From: Demequina sp. NBRC 110056
Lineage (GTDB): Bacteria > Actinomycetota > Actinomycetes > Actinomycetales > Demequinaceae
Length of the DNA stretch: 64,000 nucleotides
Assembly (NCBI RefSeq): GCF_002090155.1
Contig: NZ_BBRM01000005.1
Span: forward strand, 124,001-188,000
Direction: 5' to 3'
The notes beneath the pieces were generated by a model. That model ran no database searches, had not been told where the DNA came from, and saw only the letters and a list, made by a program, of their open reading frames with translations. A program made the translations under genes and the position numbers. Positions 1-7,782 of the stretch are shown here, piece by piece (position 1 is the first letter of the stretch; each line of letters starts with the position of its first letter).

Positions 1-829
1 GCGACGCGGGCTCGGCGGCCATCCGGTGCCGACCGGTCGCCCACGCGACGTAGATGTCACCATTCGGCGCGATGTCGTAGCCCGCGGCACGGTTGCCGCG
101 CGCGATCTCGAACGCTGTCCCCTCGCCGGTGTCGACCCACTGCAGCGCATGGTCGCCGCCGTCGGTCACGGCGACGAAGAGCATCCCGCTGCCGTCGGGC
201 GCCCAACGAACGGGACTCAGTTCCTCGACCGCCAGCCCCTCCGAGACGTGGACCGCGGTCCCGTCCGGTTCGACGAGCCAGACCTTCGTCTCCCGCTGCC
301 GGGTCACGACTGCGGCCGTGGACGAGTCCGGCGACCACGCGACGTCGAGCACCTCGTATGCCGGGATGCGGCCCAGGTCTCCCGCGATGCGGATGTGGTC
401 CGCGTCGCCTGCGTGGTTCGAGGCGCCCCGCAGGTACGGCGACGCGATGTCGGTGTAGCTCCCGTCGCCGCCGGCCGTGCACTCGACGGACTCCGTCCTG
501 CTCAGCGCCAGGAAGGGGTCACCGCTCGTGTCGAGCTCGGTGGGCTCGTCCTCGACCTGCGAAGAGGTGGGTTGTGGGGTCGGCGACGGCTCCGACGAAG
601 CGCTCGGCGCTGCCGTGGGGATCTCGCTCGGCGAGGCCGATGCCGTCAACGGCGGCTCGGGGGTTGGGCTCGCGGCGGGCTCGGCGGAGGCTTCTGCCGC
701 CGGATCCGTCGCCGCGATCGCGGCGACACCGAAGCCGCCGCCGATCACGACGAGCACCGCGGTGACGGCGACAAGCCCCTTGAGCCATGTCGGCCACGCA
801 GCCACGGCGCCCCTCAGCGTCGCCCACAT
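1..829 (-). CDS. Membrane-anchored beta-propeller-like protein, truncated at window edge
   Basis: Incomplete: the frame is still open at the left edge, so the C-terminus is missing and 276 codons are visible. A short cytoplasmic N-terminus is followed by one hydrophobic segment (about residues 15-37), then a Ser/Pro/Thr/Glu-rich linker to about residue 95. After that come repeats with WSPDSS and WAPDGSG signatures, as in WD40/TolB-type propellers. I infer a membrane-anchored extracytoplasmic propeller of unknown ligand. The ATG at 829 was chosen because GGAGGGG lies 7 nt upstream. It is probably monocistronic or first in an operon continuing to the left. No specific function can be named. Confidence 0.75.
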   Translation of the reverse strand, partial: MWATLRGAVAAWPTWLKGLVAVTAVLVVIGGGFGVAAIAATDPAAEASAEPAASPTPEPPLTASASPSEIPTAAPSASSEPSPTPQPTSSQVEDEPTELDTSGDPFLALSRTESVECTAGGDGSYTDIASPYLRGASNHAGDADHIRIAGDLGRIPAYEVLDVAWSPDSSTAAVVTRQRETKVWLVEPDGTAVHVSEGLAVEELSPVRWAPDGSGMLFVAVTDGGDHALQWVDTGEGTAFEIARGNRAAGYDIAPNGDIYVAWATGRHRMAAEPAS

Positions 830-985
830 CGGTCATCCCCTCCGCCTGGTTGCGATTCAACGTAGCAACCGTGCGGAGGGATGCGGCCGACGTTCAGGTA
901 ACGATCGGGCGAACTCTCGGCGGCACGCGAAGGGCGGCGCGCTCGAGCACCAGCGGCGGCCGCACGACGGCCGGCCAGGCGACGA

Positions 986-2683
986 TCAGCCGAGGACCGC
1001 GCCCTTCGACGCGGAGCCGACGAGCTTGGTGTACTTCGCGAGCACGCCGCGCGTGTAGACGGGAGGCAGCGGCTTCCAGCCGGTCTTGCGCGCCTCCATC
1101 TCGTCGGCGGAGACGTGCACGTCGAGCGTGCCGTTCGCGACGTCGAGCGTGATCTTGTCGCCGTCCTGGACGTAGGCGATGGGGCCGCCGTCGACGGCCT
1201 CGGGGGCGATGTGGCCCACGCACAGTCCCGTCGTGCCGCCAGAGAACCGGCCGTCCGTGACGAGCAGCACATCCTTGCCGAGCCCCGCACCCTTGATCGC
1301 CGCGGTGATGGCGAGCATCTCACGCATGCCGGGCCCGCCCTTGGGGCCCTCGTAGCGGATCACCACGCAGTCGCCGGCCTGGATGGTGCCATCGGCGAGG
1401 GCGTCCAGGGCCGCACGCTCGCGGTCGAAGACCCGCGCGGTCGCCTCGAACACGTCGTCGTCGAAGCCAGCGGACTTCACGACGGCGCCGTCGGGCGCGA
1501 GCGAGCCCTTGAGGATCGTGATGCCGCCGGACTTGTGGATCGGGTTGTTGAGCGCGCGCACCACGCGGCCGTCGATGGTGGCCGGCTTGAGCTCGGCCAT
1601 GTTCTCGGCAAGCGTCTTGCCGGTCACGGTGAGGCAGTCGCCGTGCATGAGGCCCGCCTCGAGCAGCGTGTTCATCACGGCCGGCACGCCGCCCACACGG
1701 TCGACGTCGTTCATGACGAACTGGCCGAAGGGCTTCAGGTCGCCCAGGTGCGGCACGTTCGCGGCGACGCGGGCGAAGTCGTCGAGGGTGAGGTCGACCT
1801 CGGCCTCGTGGGCGATCGCGAGCAGGTGCAGCACCGCGTTGGTCGAGCCGCCGAACGCCATGACGACGGCGATGGCGTTCTCGAACGCCTCCTTGGTCAT
1901 GATGTCGCGCGCCGTGATGCCCTGGCGCAGCATTTTGACGACCGCCTCGCCGGACTTGTGGGCGTAGTAGTCGCGGCGGCGGTCGGGGCTGGGCGGGGAG
2001 GCCGAGCCGGGGATCGACATGCCGAGGGCCTCGCCCACGGACGCCATCGTGTTCGCGGTGTACATGCCGCCGCACGCGCCCTCGCCGGGGCAGATCGCCT
2101 TCTCGATGCGGAGGCGGTCCTCCTCGCTCATCAGCCCACGAGCGCACGCGCCCACGGCCTCGAACGCGTCGATGATGGTGACGTCCTTGGACGTGCCGTC
2201 GGTCAGCGTGACGTGACCCGGCATGATCGAGCCCGCGTAGAGGAAGACGCTCGCGAGGTCGAGACGGGCCGCGGCCATGAGCATGCCCGGCAGCGACTTG
2301 TCGCAGCCGGCGAGCAGCACCGAGCCGTCGAGGCGCTCGGCGCACATCACGGTCTCGACCGAGTCCGCGATGACGTCGCGCGAGACGAGCGAGAAGTGCA
2401 TGCCCTCGTGGCCCATCGAGATGCCGTCCGACACCGAGATGGTGCCGAACTCGAGCGGGTAGCCGCCGCCGGCGTGCACGCCCTCCTTGGCGCCCTGAGC
2501 GAGGCGCTGCAGCGACAGGTTGCACGGCGTGATCTCGTTCCACGAGCTCGCGATGCCGATCTGCGGCTTGGCGAAGTCCTCGTCGCCCAGCCCGACGGCG
2601 CGGAGCATGCCGCGCGCGGCGGTCGCCTCCAGTCCGTCGGTGACCTGGCGGGAGCGGGGCTTGATATCGGGCGTCGACGTCAT
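986..2683 (-). CDS. ilvD: Dihydroxy-acid dehydratase
   Basis: Dehydrates 2,3-dihydroxy-isovalerate and 2,3-dihydroxy-3-methylvalerate to the 2-oxo acids, the third common step of valine and isoleucine synthesis; a cytoplasmic Fe-S enzyme. The 565-residue protein carries both family signatures: GCDKSLPGM in the N-terminal half and [11 protein letters not shown] near the C-terminus, plus [13 protein letters not shown] between them. Length is normal. The frame is open 26 codons further upstream, but the ATG at 2683 fits the conserved N-terminus ([17 protein letters not shown]). No clear Shine-Dalgarno precedes it; TAGACT lies about 9 nt upstream, so leaderless translation is possible. It is divergent from the TipA-like regulator, with only 95 bp between them. 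Confidence 0.96.
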   Translation of the reverse strand: MTSTPDIKPRSRQVTDGLEATAARGMLRAVGLGDEDFAKPQIGIASSWNEITPCNLSLQRLAQGAKEGVHAGGGYPLEFGTISVSDGISMGHEGMHFSLVSRDVIADSVETVMCAERLDGSVLLAGCDKSLPGMLMAAARLDLASVFLYAGSIMPGHVTLTDGTSKDVTIIDAFEAVGACARGLMSEEDRLRIEKAICPGEGACGGMYTANTMASVGEALGMSIPGSASPPSPDRRRDYYAHKSGEAVVKMLRQGITARDIMTKEAFENAIAVVMAFGGSTNAVLHLLAIAHEAEVDLTLDDFARVAANVPHLGDLKPFGQFVMNDVDRVGGVPAVMNTLLEAGLMHGDCLTVTGKTLAENMAELKPATIDGRVVRALNNPIHKSGGITILKGSLAPDGAVVKSAGFDDDVFEATARVFDRERAALDALADGTIQAGDCVVIRYEGPKGGPGMREMLAITAAIKGAGLGKDVLLVTDGRFSGGTTGLCVGHIAPEAVDGGPIAYVQDGDKITLDVANGTLDVHVSADEMEARKTGWKPLPPVYTRGVLAKYTKLVGSASKGAVLG

Positions 2684-2740
2684 AGTCGGGAGTCTAGGAC
2701 GGGCCGATGCGCCCCGGCGGCATCCGCGCGAAATCGCGGC

Positions 2741-2771
2741 TTGACGTTGACGCGGCGTCAACTTCTACCAT
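2741..2771 (+). promoter_or_regulatory. MerR-type autoregulated promoter and operator
   Basis: A -35 hexamer TTGACG (2741-2746) and a -10 hexamer TACCAT (2766-2771) are 19 bp apart, the long spacer typical of MerR-activated promoters. Between them lies the perfect palindrome GTTGACGC-G-GCGTCAAC (2746-2762). It sits 8 bp upstream of the regulator's ATG, so autoregulation is the natural reading. It may also affect ilvD on the other strand. Confidence 0.8.
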
Positions 2772-2778
2772 CGAAGAC

Positions 2779-3546
2779 ATGGACACGACATCACTCGGCG
2801 ACACCGTCGACATCGCCCGCGCGGCGCGCCTCGCCGGGGTGAGCAGCCGGACCCTGCGCCACTACGACCAGGTGGGCCTGCTCTCCCCCGCCTGGACCGG
2901 GGACGACGGGCGCCGGCACTACGGCCGCCCCGAGCTGCTCCGACTGCAGCACATCCTCGTGCTGCGCGAGCTGGGGGCGTCGCTCGACACGATCGGCGCG
3001 ATCGTCGACGCCGAGGACCCCGCCGTGACCGTCGCGCACCTCCGCGACCACCTCACGGGCCTCACGGCCGAGCGCGACCGCTACGCGCGGCTCGCGGCGA
3101 CCGTGGCCCGCACCATCGACTCACTCGAGAAGGGAAGAACCATGACCAACGAGGAGATCCTCGACGGCTTCGAGCACACCAAGTACGAGCCCGAGGCTCG
3201 CGAGCGCTGGGGCGACCAGGCGGTCGACACCTCCAACGAGCGCTGGGCGAGCCTGGGCAAGGAGGGCCAGCAGCGGCACCTCGACACCCACCGTGAGATC
3301 GTCGAGGCGCTGGGCGCCGCGATCCGCGTAGGCTTCGCACCCGACAGTGCCGAGGTGCAGGAGATCGTCGCCAAGCACTACGCCTGGGTGTCGCTGTTCT
3401 GGACGCCGAACGCGGAGACCTACCGCGGCCTCACGCAGATGTACGTGGACGACGAGCGCTTCCGCCGCAACTACGACGAGGTCGCCCCCGGCGCCGCGGC
3501 CCTGCTGCGCGACGCGGCGGACCTCTACGCGGAGTCCCAGCTCTAG
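2779..3546 (+). CDS. MerR-family regulator with TipAS ligand-binding domain
   Basis: An N-terminal MerR winged helix (about residues 10-80, with VSSRTLRHYDQVGLL) is followed by a coiled-coil dimerisation helix to about residue 120. A C-terminal TipAS-type domain (about 125-255) contains the F-W-T-P-N and Y-x-D-D-E-R-F-R-x-N-Y-D landmarks. TipA proteins bind thiopeptides and other hydrophobic drugs and activate their own promoter; the ligand here is not predictable. The ATG at 2779 sits just after a MerR-type promoter. A second in-frame ATG at 3142 with its own Shine-Dalgarno would yield the free TipAS domain. The FMN reductase downstream is a possible target. Confidence 0.92.
   Translation: MDTTSLGDTVDIARAARLAGVSSRTLRHYDQVGLLSPAWTGDDGRRHYGRPELLRLQHILVLRELGASLDTIGAIVDAEDPAVTVAHLRDHLTGLTAERDRYARLAATVARTIDSLEKGRTMTNEEILDGFEHTKYEPEARERWGDQAVDTSNERWASLGKEGQQRHLDTHREIVEALGAAIRVGFAPDSAEVQEIVAKHYAWVSLFWTPNAETYRGLTQMYVDDERFRRNYDEVAPGAAALLRDAADLYAESQL
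3128..3144 (+). promoter_or_regulatory. Internal Shine-Dalgarno and start for free TipAS domain
   Basis: The purine-rich stretch GAGAAGGGAAG lies 4 nt before an in-frame ATG (3142-3144, residue 122 of the regulator), exactly at the junction between the dimerisation helix and the TipAS domain. In Streptomyces tipA the short form is made from such an internal start. The site here implies the same two-product arrangement. Confidence 0.7.
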
Positions 3547-3556
3547 CGACTGCGCC

Positions 3557-3611
3557 CTGGAAGGCACTGAGTGCCGAGAATCGCCCGGATTCGGCACTCA
3601 GTGCCTTCCAG
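3557..3611. repeat. Inverted repeat element, family A, copy 1
   Basis: A perfect 21-bp inverted repeat (arms 3557-3577 and 3591-3611) with a 13-bp loop. Each arm contains the shorter palindrome GGCACTGAGTGCC. A copy in the opposite orientation, about 45 of 47 bases identical, lies at 46071-46119. It follows the TipA-like gene and could act as a terminator, but the near-identical second copy 42 kb away points to a dispersed element. Confidence 0.9.
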
Positions 3612-3707
3612 CGCGGGGCGGGAGCGCTGAAGAGCGGGCGGGGCGGGCTCGCGCCGGGAGCGGACGCTGAAGTCCGGCAGGCGGGCAGGATGCGGACACC
3701 CAGCCGG

Positions 3708-3716
3708 CGCATCGGC
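3708..3716 (-). repeat. GCCGATGCG intergenic motif
   Basis: Core motif on the minus strand, in the gap between the TipA-like gene and the FMN reductase, about 95 bp right of the family A inverted repeat. It is followed on its own strand by the extension CGGCTGG. Confidence 0.85.
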
Positions 3717-3740
3717 GTCCCGAGCACCAGATTCGTTGAA

Positions 3741-3769
3741 TTGGGAATAGTTGACGCGTCACGTATTGT
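3741..3769 (+). promoter_or_regulatory. Putative FMN reductase promoter with palindrome
   Basis: TTGGGA (3741-3746) and TATTGT (3764-3769) are spaced 17 bp apart. The spacer contains the palindrome TGACGCGTCA (3752-3761), whose TTGACGC half resembles the arms of the TipA-like operator at 2746-2762. Control of this gene by that regulator is therefore possible but unproven. Confidence 0.45.
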
Positions 3770-3831
3770 TGCCCGTGCAGTCGGCAGCGCGGTCGACGCG
3801 ACACCCCCACTCCCACTCGGAAGGAATCACC

Positions 3832-4389
3832 ATGCCCCGCATCGGCATCATCGTCGGCTCGGTCGCCCAGGCGTCCATCAACCGCAAGGTCGCCAGCATC
3901 CTGCCCTCGCTCGCGAACGACACCGAGTTCGTGACCATCGACATCGCCCAGCTGCCGCTGTACGACTACAGCCTCGACGGCAACTGGCCCGAGGTCGCCA
4001 CCGACTTCAAGAACGCGGTCGAGTCCGTCGACGGCATCATCATCGTGACCCCCGAGTACTCGCGCTCGATCCCCGGCGCGCTCAAGAACGCCCTCGACTG
4101 GGCGTCGCGTCCGTGGGGCCAGAACTCCTTCAACGGCAAGCCGGTCGCCGTCATGGGCGCCTCGATCTCGCCCGTCGGCACCGCGATGGCGCAGCAGCAC
4201 CTGCGCAACATCCTCGCGCACTTCAACGCCCCCACCCTGGGCCAGCCCGAGACCTTCTTCCACTTCCGCGCGGACTCGTTCGGCTCGGACGGCTCGCTGC
4301 AGGACGAGGCGCAGGTCGCCCAGCTGACCGGCTTCCTCGAGGCCGCGATCGCGCACATCGAGCACAACGCCCCGGTGTCGGTCGCCTGA
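3832..4389 (+). CDS. NAD(P)H-dependent FMN reductase (flavodoxin-like)
   Basis: A 185-residue flavodoxin-fold reductase of the FMN_red family. These cytoplasmic enzymes use NAD(P)H to reduce FMN, quinones or azo compounds. Visible are the N-terminal strand and phosphate loop (IGIIVGSVAQASINRKV), LPLYDY, and the very typical TPEYSRSIPGALKNALDW segment that binds the isoalloxazine ring. Start: the ATG at 3832 follows GGAAGGA with 7 nt spacing; an open frame extends 27 codons upstream but lacks a ribosome site. A strong hairpin follows the stop. A role in redox or drug stress next to a TipA-like regulator is an inference only. Confidence 0.92.
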   Translation: MPRIGIIVGSVAQASINRKVASILPSLANDTEFVTIDIAQLPLYDYSLDGNWPEVATDFKNAVESVDGIIIVTPEYSRSIPGALKNALDWASRPWGQNSFNGKPVAVMGASISPVGTAMAQQHLRNILAHFNAPTLGQPETFFHFRADSFGSDGSLQDEAQVAQLTGFLEAAIAHIEHNAPVSVA

Positions 4390-4405
4390 CGCACCGAGAG
4401 CTCCC

Positions 4406-4440
4406 AGGGCCCCGTCCGGCACGTCGCCGGGCGGGGCCCT
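4406..4440 (+). terminator. Hairpin terminator after FMN reductase
   Basis: A 15-bp G+C-rich stem (4406-4420 with 4426-4440, one G-T type mismatch) with a 5-nt loop, 16 bp after the stop. There is no clear U-tract, as is common in actinobacteria. Confidence 0.8.
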
Positions 4441-4574
4441 CGTCGTGTGCGGGACGGCTCCGCATGCACGGCTCCGCGCCCTGGGGCCGTGCACAATGGA
4501 TGCCTACCCCGCCCCGATCCCGACCGCTCTCACAGCCCTCGGCTCCGCGGCCCGAACTTGCCGGGAGGCCCCCG

Positions 4575-4880
4575 TTGAACCGAGCCGTCACCATCGCCGC
4601 CCTCGCCGTTCCCGCCGCCCTGGCCGGGTGCAGCAGCGCGGGCGTCCTCTCCATCACCAACGACAGTGGACTGGCAGTGGACGTGTCCACAGGCGACGAG
4701 CGGTTGCCCATCGACCCCTACGGCGGGGTGGCGCTCTTCGACTACGGCTGCACCCCTGGCGACGTGACGCTTACGTTCTCTGACGACACGGTGGTCTCCG
4801 TCCCCGGGCCGGTGTGCCCTCCGGACGAGATTCGCATCGCGTCCGCCAGCCATGTCACCGTCGTGACCGCTGACGCCTGA
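4575..4880 (+). CDS. Small secreted lipoprotein of unknown function
   Basis: 101 residues starting at a TTG. The start is supported by GGGAGG 6-7 nt upstream and by the signal peptide it creates: a short basic N-terminus (N-R), a hydrophobic core, and a lipobox LAGC with the lipidated Cys at about residue 19. The mature part is about 80 residues, Asp- and Val-rich, with two further cysteines (GCTPG and VCPPD) that could form a disulfide outside the cell. No family is recognised. It lies between two hairpin terminators, so it is probably its own transcription unit. Confidence 0.7.
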   Translation: MNRAVTIAALAVPAALAGCSSAGVLSITNDSGLAVDVSTGDERLPIDPYGGVALFDYGCTPGDVTLTFSDDTVVSVPGPVCPPDEIRIASASHVTVVTADA

Positions 4881-4882
4881 CC

Positions 4883-4921
4883 GGCCGCCCGGCTGTCCCC
4901 CACGGGAACAGGCGGGCGGCC
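4883..4921 (+). terminator. Hairpin terminator after small lipoprotein
   Basis: Inverted repeat GGCCGCCCG...CGGGCGGCC with additional CTGT/ACAG pairing beyond a 1-nt bulge, starting 3 bp after the stop codon of the lipoprotein gene. Confidence 0.75.
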
Positions 4922-4940
4922 GTCTCGCGTTGTGCCTGGC

Positions 4941-6272
4941 ATGACGCACCTGTGGTGGGCCCGGCGCGACCTGCGCCTGCACGACAACCCCGCGCTGCTC
5001 GAGGCGCAGGCCGACGGACCGTTCGCGGCCGTGGCCGCCTGGACGCCGCCGCTGCACTTCTGGTCAGGGCGCCGGCGAGCGCACCTGGCGCGCTCGCTGT
5101 GGTCGCTCCGCGAGGACACCGGTGGCGCGCTCGCCGTGCGCCGCGGGGACGCGGCGGACGTGGTCGTGGGCGCCGCCCGGGAGGCCGATGCGCGGGTCGT
5201 CTGGGCAACCCGGGAGTTCAGCCCGTCCGGGGTCGCCGAGCAGGACGCGGTGGCCGCGGCGCTCGAGGACGACGGCCGCGAGCTGCGGCTGCACGGGTCC
5301 CCGTACGCCGTGGCGCCCGGGCGCGTCGTCAAGGGCGACGGCACCCCGTACAAGGTCTACACGCCGTTCCTCGACGCCTGGCGCCAGCACGGGTGGCGCC
5401 GGCCTGCCGATCCCGCCGACCCTGCGGGGTTCACGGCGCTTGACTCGAAGGACGACGTAGCCGTCGATCTTGACCAGATCGCCGCCCACGGCGACGCCGA
5501 GGACGCGATCGAGCCGCGCCACGAGTTCCGCGAGGAGCGCCTGATCGCGGCGCTTGAGGACTTCATCGACGGCGACGTCGGCTCGTACGCCGAGGACAGG
5601 GACCGGCCCGATCTCGACGCCACCTCCCACCTGTCGACGGCGCTCGCGTTCGGCCAGATCCATGCGCGGACGGTCCTCGCGCTCCTCGCGCCGCTGCGCT
5701 CCGACGGCTCGCGCGTGTTCCAGGCCGAGCTCGCATGGCGCGAGTTCCACGCCGACACGCTGTGGAACGCCCCACAGGCGCGACGGGAGTCCCTCACTCC
5801 CGTGCTCGACGAGAAGGACTGGGAGACCGGTCGCGACGCCGACGACGCCTTCAAGGCGTGGCGGGACGGGCGCACCGGCTTCCCGCTCGTGGACGCCGGG
5901 ATGAGGCAGCTGGCGCAGACCGGCTGGATGCACAACCGCGTGCGGATGGTCGTCGCGAGCTTCCTCGTCAAGGATCTGCGCCTGCCGTGGCAGCGCGGTG
6001 CGGACCACTTCCGGCGCACGCTCGTGGACTACGACCACGCGCAGAATCAGCTGAACTGGCAATGGGTCGCCGGCACAGGCCGCGACGCCTCGCCGTTCTT
6101 CCGCATCTTCAACCCTCACGCGCAGCTCGAGCGATTCGACCCGCATCAGCGATACGTCCAGCGCTGGATCCCCGAGCTCGACACCCCGGAGTATCCCGAG
6201 CCGATGCTCGACCACAAGGCTGAACGAGAGACGACCCTCCGACTGCACAAGCAGGCGAAAGCCCGCAGGTAG
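4941..6272 (+). CDS. phr: Deoxyribodipyrimidine photolyase (class I type)
   Basis: 443 residues, normal for bacterial CPD photolyases, which use light and FADH- to split cyclobutane pyrimidine dimers. An N-terminal Rossmann-like antenna domain (HLWWARRDLRLHDNPAL) precedes the helical FAD domain. That domain has ELAWREFHADTLW, the signature stretch around GMRQLAQTGWMHNRVRM, and QLNWQWVAGTG with DASPFFRIFNP near the C-terminus. The ATG at 4941 is preferred over a GTG three codons earlier; neither has a strong ribosome site. A DUF1801 gene follows after 16 bp, probably cotranscribed. A cryptochrome-like variant cannot be excluded from sequence alone, but the motifs favour photolyase. Confidence 0.93.
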   Translation: MTHLWWARRDLRLHDNPALLEAQADGPFAAVAAWTPPLHFWSGRRRAHLARSLWSLREDTGGALAVRRGDAADVVVGAAREADARVVWATREFSPSGVAEQDAVAAALEDDGRELRLHGSPYAVAPGRVVKGDGTPYKVYTPFLDAWRQHGWRRPADPADPAGFTALDSKDDVAVDLDQIAAHGDAEDAIEPRHEFREERLIAALEDFIDGDVGSYAEDRDRPDLDATSHLSTALAFGQIHARTVLALLAPLRSDGSRVFQAELAWREFHADTLWNAPQARRESLTPVLDEKDWETGRDADDAFKAWRDGRTGFPLVDAGMRQLAQTGWMHNRVRMVVASFLVKDLRLPWQRGADHFRRTLVDYDHAQNQLNWQWVAGTGRDASPFFRIFNPHAQLERFDPHQRYVQRWIPELDTPEYPEPMLDHKAERETTLRLHKQAKARR

Positions 6273-6288
6273 CGGTACGGTCGGGGTC

Positions 6289-6654
6289 ATGGCCAGTGAC
6301 GAGGTCGACCGGTGGATGAGTCACTACGACAACCCCATGAAGGATGTCGTGCAGCGCATCCGGCAGATCATCCTGGCCAGCGACGACCGGATCGGCGAGT
6401 GCATCAAGTGGGCCACTCCGACCTTCACCTATGAGGGCAACCTCGCCAGCTTCTTCCCCAAGTCGACGCACCACGCGACGTTGATGTTCCACCACGGCGC
6501 GCAGATCCCCGGCACCTTCAAGCACCTCGAGGGCTCCGGCAAGGAGGGCCGCGTGATGCGCATCGTCTCGATCGCGGAGGCCGAGGAGCGTCGCGACGAG
6601 CTCAACGCGATCGTGCAGGCGTGGATCGCGTGGCGGGACGCTGCGAAGGCCTGA
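6289..6654 (+). CDS. DUF1801 domain protein (YdhG-like)
   Basis: 121 residues matching the DUF1801 fold: an N-terminal helix, ECIKWATPTFTYEGN (the conserved W/P/Y segment), FFPKSTHHATLMFHHGAQ, and a C-terminal helix with basic and aromatic residues. Biochemical function of the family is not established. It sits 16 bp after the photolyase, on the same strand, so cotranscription is likely. It converges with the hydroxyacid dehydrogenase gene, leaving only 27 bp between stops. Confidence 0.85.
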   Translation: MASDEVDRWMSHYDNPMKDVVQRIRQIILASDDRIGECIKWATPTFTYEGNLASFFPKSTHHATLMFHHGAQIPGTFKHLEGSGKEGRVMRIVSIAEAEERRDELNAIVQAWIAWRDAAKA

Positions 6655-6681
6655 CGGCGGCCACACGCCACCCCTGATCGC

Positions 6682-7632
6682 TCAGGCGGGGAAGGCACCC
6701 ATCATCACGAAGTTGACGGGGTCGTCGCCGTGGCGAACCGCCTCGACCTGCTTCCGGACAAGGTCGACGTAGCGCCTGTCGGTCATCTTCGCGTTGCCGG
6801 CGATGTGCGGGACCACGATGCAGCCAGGAGCGGACCACAGTGGGTGCCCGTCCGGCAGCGGTTCCGGGTCTGTCACGTCGAGCGCCGCGCGGATGCGGCC
6901 CGCCTGAAGCTCCGCGAGCAGCGCGTCCGCGTCGACCACCCTGCCGCGTGACACGTTGATGAGCAGGGCGTCGTCGGGCAGCGCCGCGAGGAACGCGGCG
7001 TCGACGAGGCCCTCGGTCTCGTCCGTGAGCGGGGTGACCAGGAAGACTACCTCGGCGTCGGGCAGGAGCGACGGCAGGGAGGACATCGCGTGGACCTCGG
7101 TGCCGTCGGGGTCCGTGCGCGCCGAGCGGGCGACGCCCACCACCTCGGCCTCGCAGGCCCGCAGGCGCTCCCCGAGCGCGGAGCCGATCGATCCGTACCC
7201 GACCACGAGGCACCGCCGGTCGGCGAGCGAGGGCGAGAACTGGGACGCATCCCACGTCTCGCGGCGCTGTGCGTCCCAGTAGAACGGCAACCGCCGCTGG
7301 CTCGCGAGAGCGAGGGCGAGCGCCATCTCCGCGGTCCGGGAGTCGTGCACGCCACGGGCGTTCGCGAGCTTCTTGCCTGCGGGCACGAAGGGCGCCGCGT
7401 GCTCGTACCCGGCCGACGGGATCTGGATCACGCGCAGGTCGGGGCACTCGGCGAGCCGCCCGTACACCTCGCGTCCGCCACTCGCGTGGGGGACGCACGC
7501 GATGGTGATGCGCTCGCGCTCGTCCTCAGGTGCGGAGCCCTCCCGGGGGTCCCACACGATCACTCGCGCGTCCTCCCCCAGGTCTCCCAGCGCATCGGCG
7601 ATCTTCGGATGGGGCACGGAGACGGTGATCAC
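6682..7632 (-). CDS. D-2-hydroxyacid dehydrogenase family protein
   Basis: 316 residues. NAD(P)-dependent oxidoreductases of this family interconvert 2-oxo and D-2-hydroxy acids. Visible are the dinucleotide-binding loop GYGSIGSALGERL (about residues 145-157), the catalytic Arg in INVSRGRVVDADAL, the Glu in DVTDPEPLPDGHPLW, and the catalytic His in VVPHIAGN. The N-terminal substrate domain is divergent, as usual, so the substrate (glyoxylate/hydroxypyruvate, phosphoglycerate or other) cannot be set; phosphoglycerate dehydrogenase is unlikely because there is no regulatory C-terminal domain. It is divergent from the AAA ATPase. Confidence 0.9.
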   Translation of the reverse strand: MITVSVPHPKIADALGDLGEDARVIVWDPREGSAPEDERERITIACVPHASGGREVYGRLAECPDLRVIQIPSAGYEHAAPFVPAGKKLANARGVHDSRTAEMALALALASQRRLPFYWDAQRRETWDASQFSPSLADRRCLVVGYGSIGSALGERLRACEAEVVGVARSARTDPDGTEVHAMSSLPSLLPDAEVVFLVTPLTDETEGLVDAAFLAALPDDALLINVSRGRVVDADALLAELQAGRIRAALDVTDPEPLPDGHPLWSAPGCIVVPHIAGNAKMTDRRYVDLVRKQVEAVRHGDDPVNFVMMGAFPA

Positions 7633-7664
7633 CGGGCCAGTCTGTCACCCCTCACCACCCACCA

Positions 7665-7725
7665 CGAAAGTGGGCCCTCTTTCCTCCTCCGGGCCCGGTT
7701 CGAGATGAAACTGGGCCCACTTTCG
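7665..7725. repeat. Long-range inverted repeat in divergent gap
   Basis: Perfect 13-bp arms CGAAAGTGGGCCC (7665-7677) and GGGCCCACTTTCG (7713-7725), with a further GGGCCC centre between them. It lies between two divergent genes, so it is not a terminator for either. It may be a regulatory cruciform or a dispersed element. Confidence 0.75.
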
Positions 7726-7745
7726 CTGAGGGAGGGGCATCAGAG

Positions 7746-7775
7746 TATGCGGGAAAGCGCATAATCGCGTATACG
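7746..7775 (+). promoter_or_regulatory. Palindromic promoter region of AAA ATPase
   Basis: The palindrome TATGCG-N6-CGCATA (7746-7763) is followed by TATACG (7770-7775), a good -10 hexamer 7 nt before the ATG. That spacing predicts a leaderless mRNA beginning at or next to the start codon, with an operator over the spacer. Confidence 0.5.
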
Positions 7776-7782
7776 TTGAGCC

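Noticed and set aside
26-865. Overlapping plus-strand frame at the left edge
   Set aside because: Its residues are Arg/Asp/Gly-rich; the minus-strand frame has a signal anchor, a linker and propeller motifs and a good ribosome site.
1115-2842. Long plus-strand frame opposite ilvD
   Set aside because: Translation is Val/Ala/Arg/Asp/His-rich without domains and antisense to a fully conserved ilvD.
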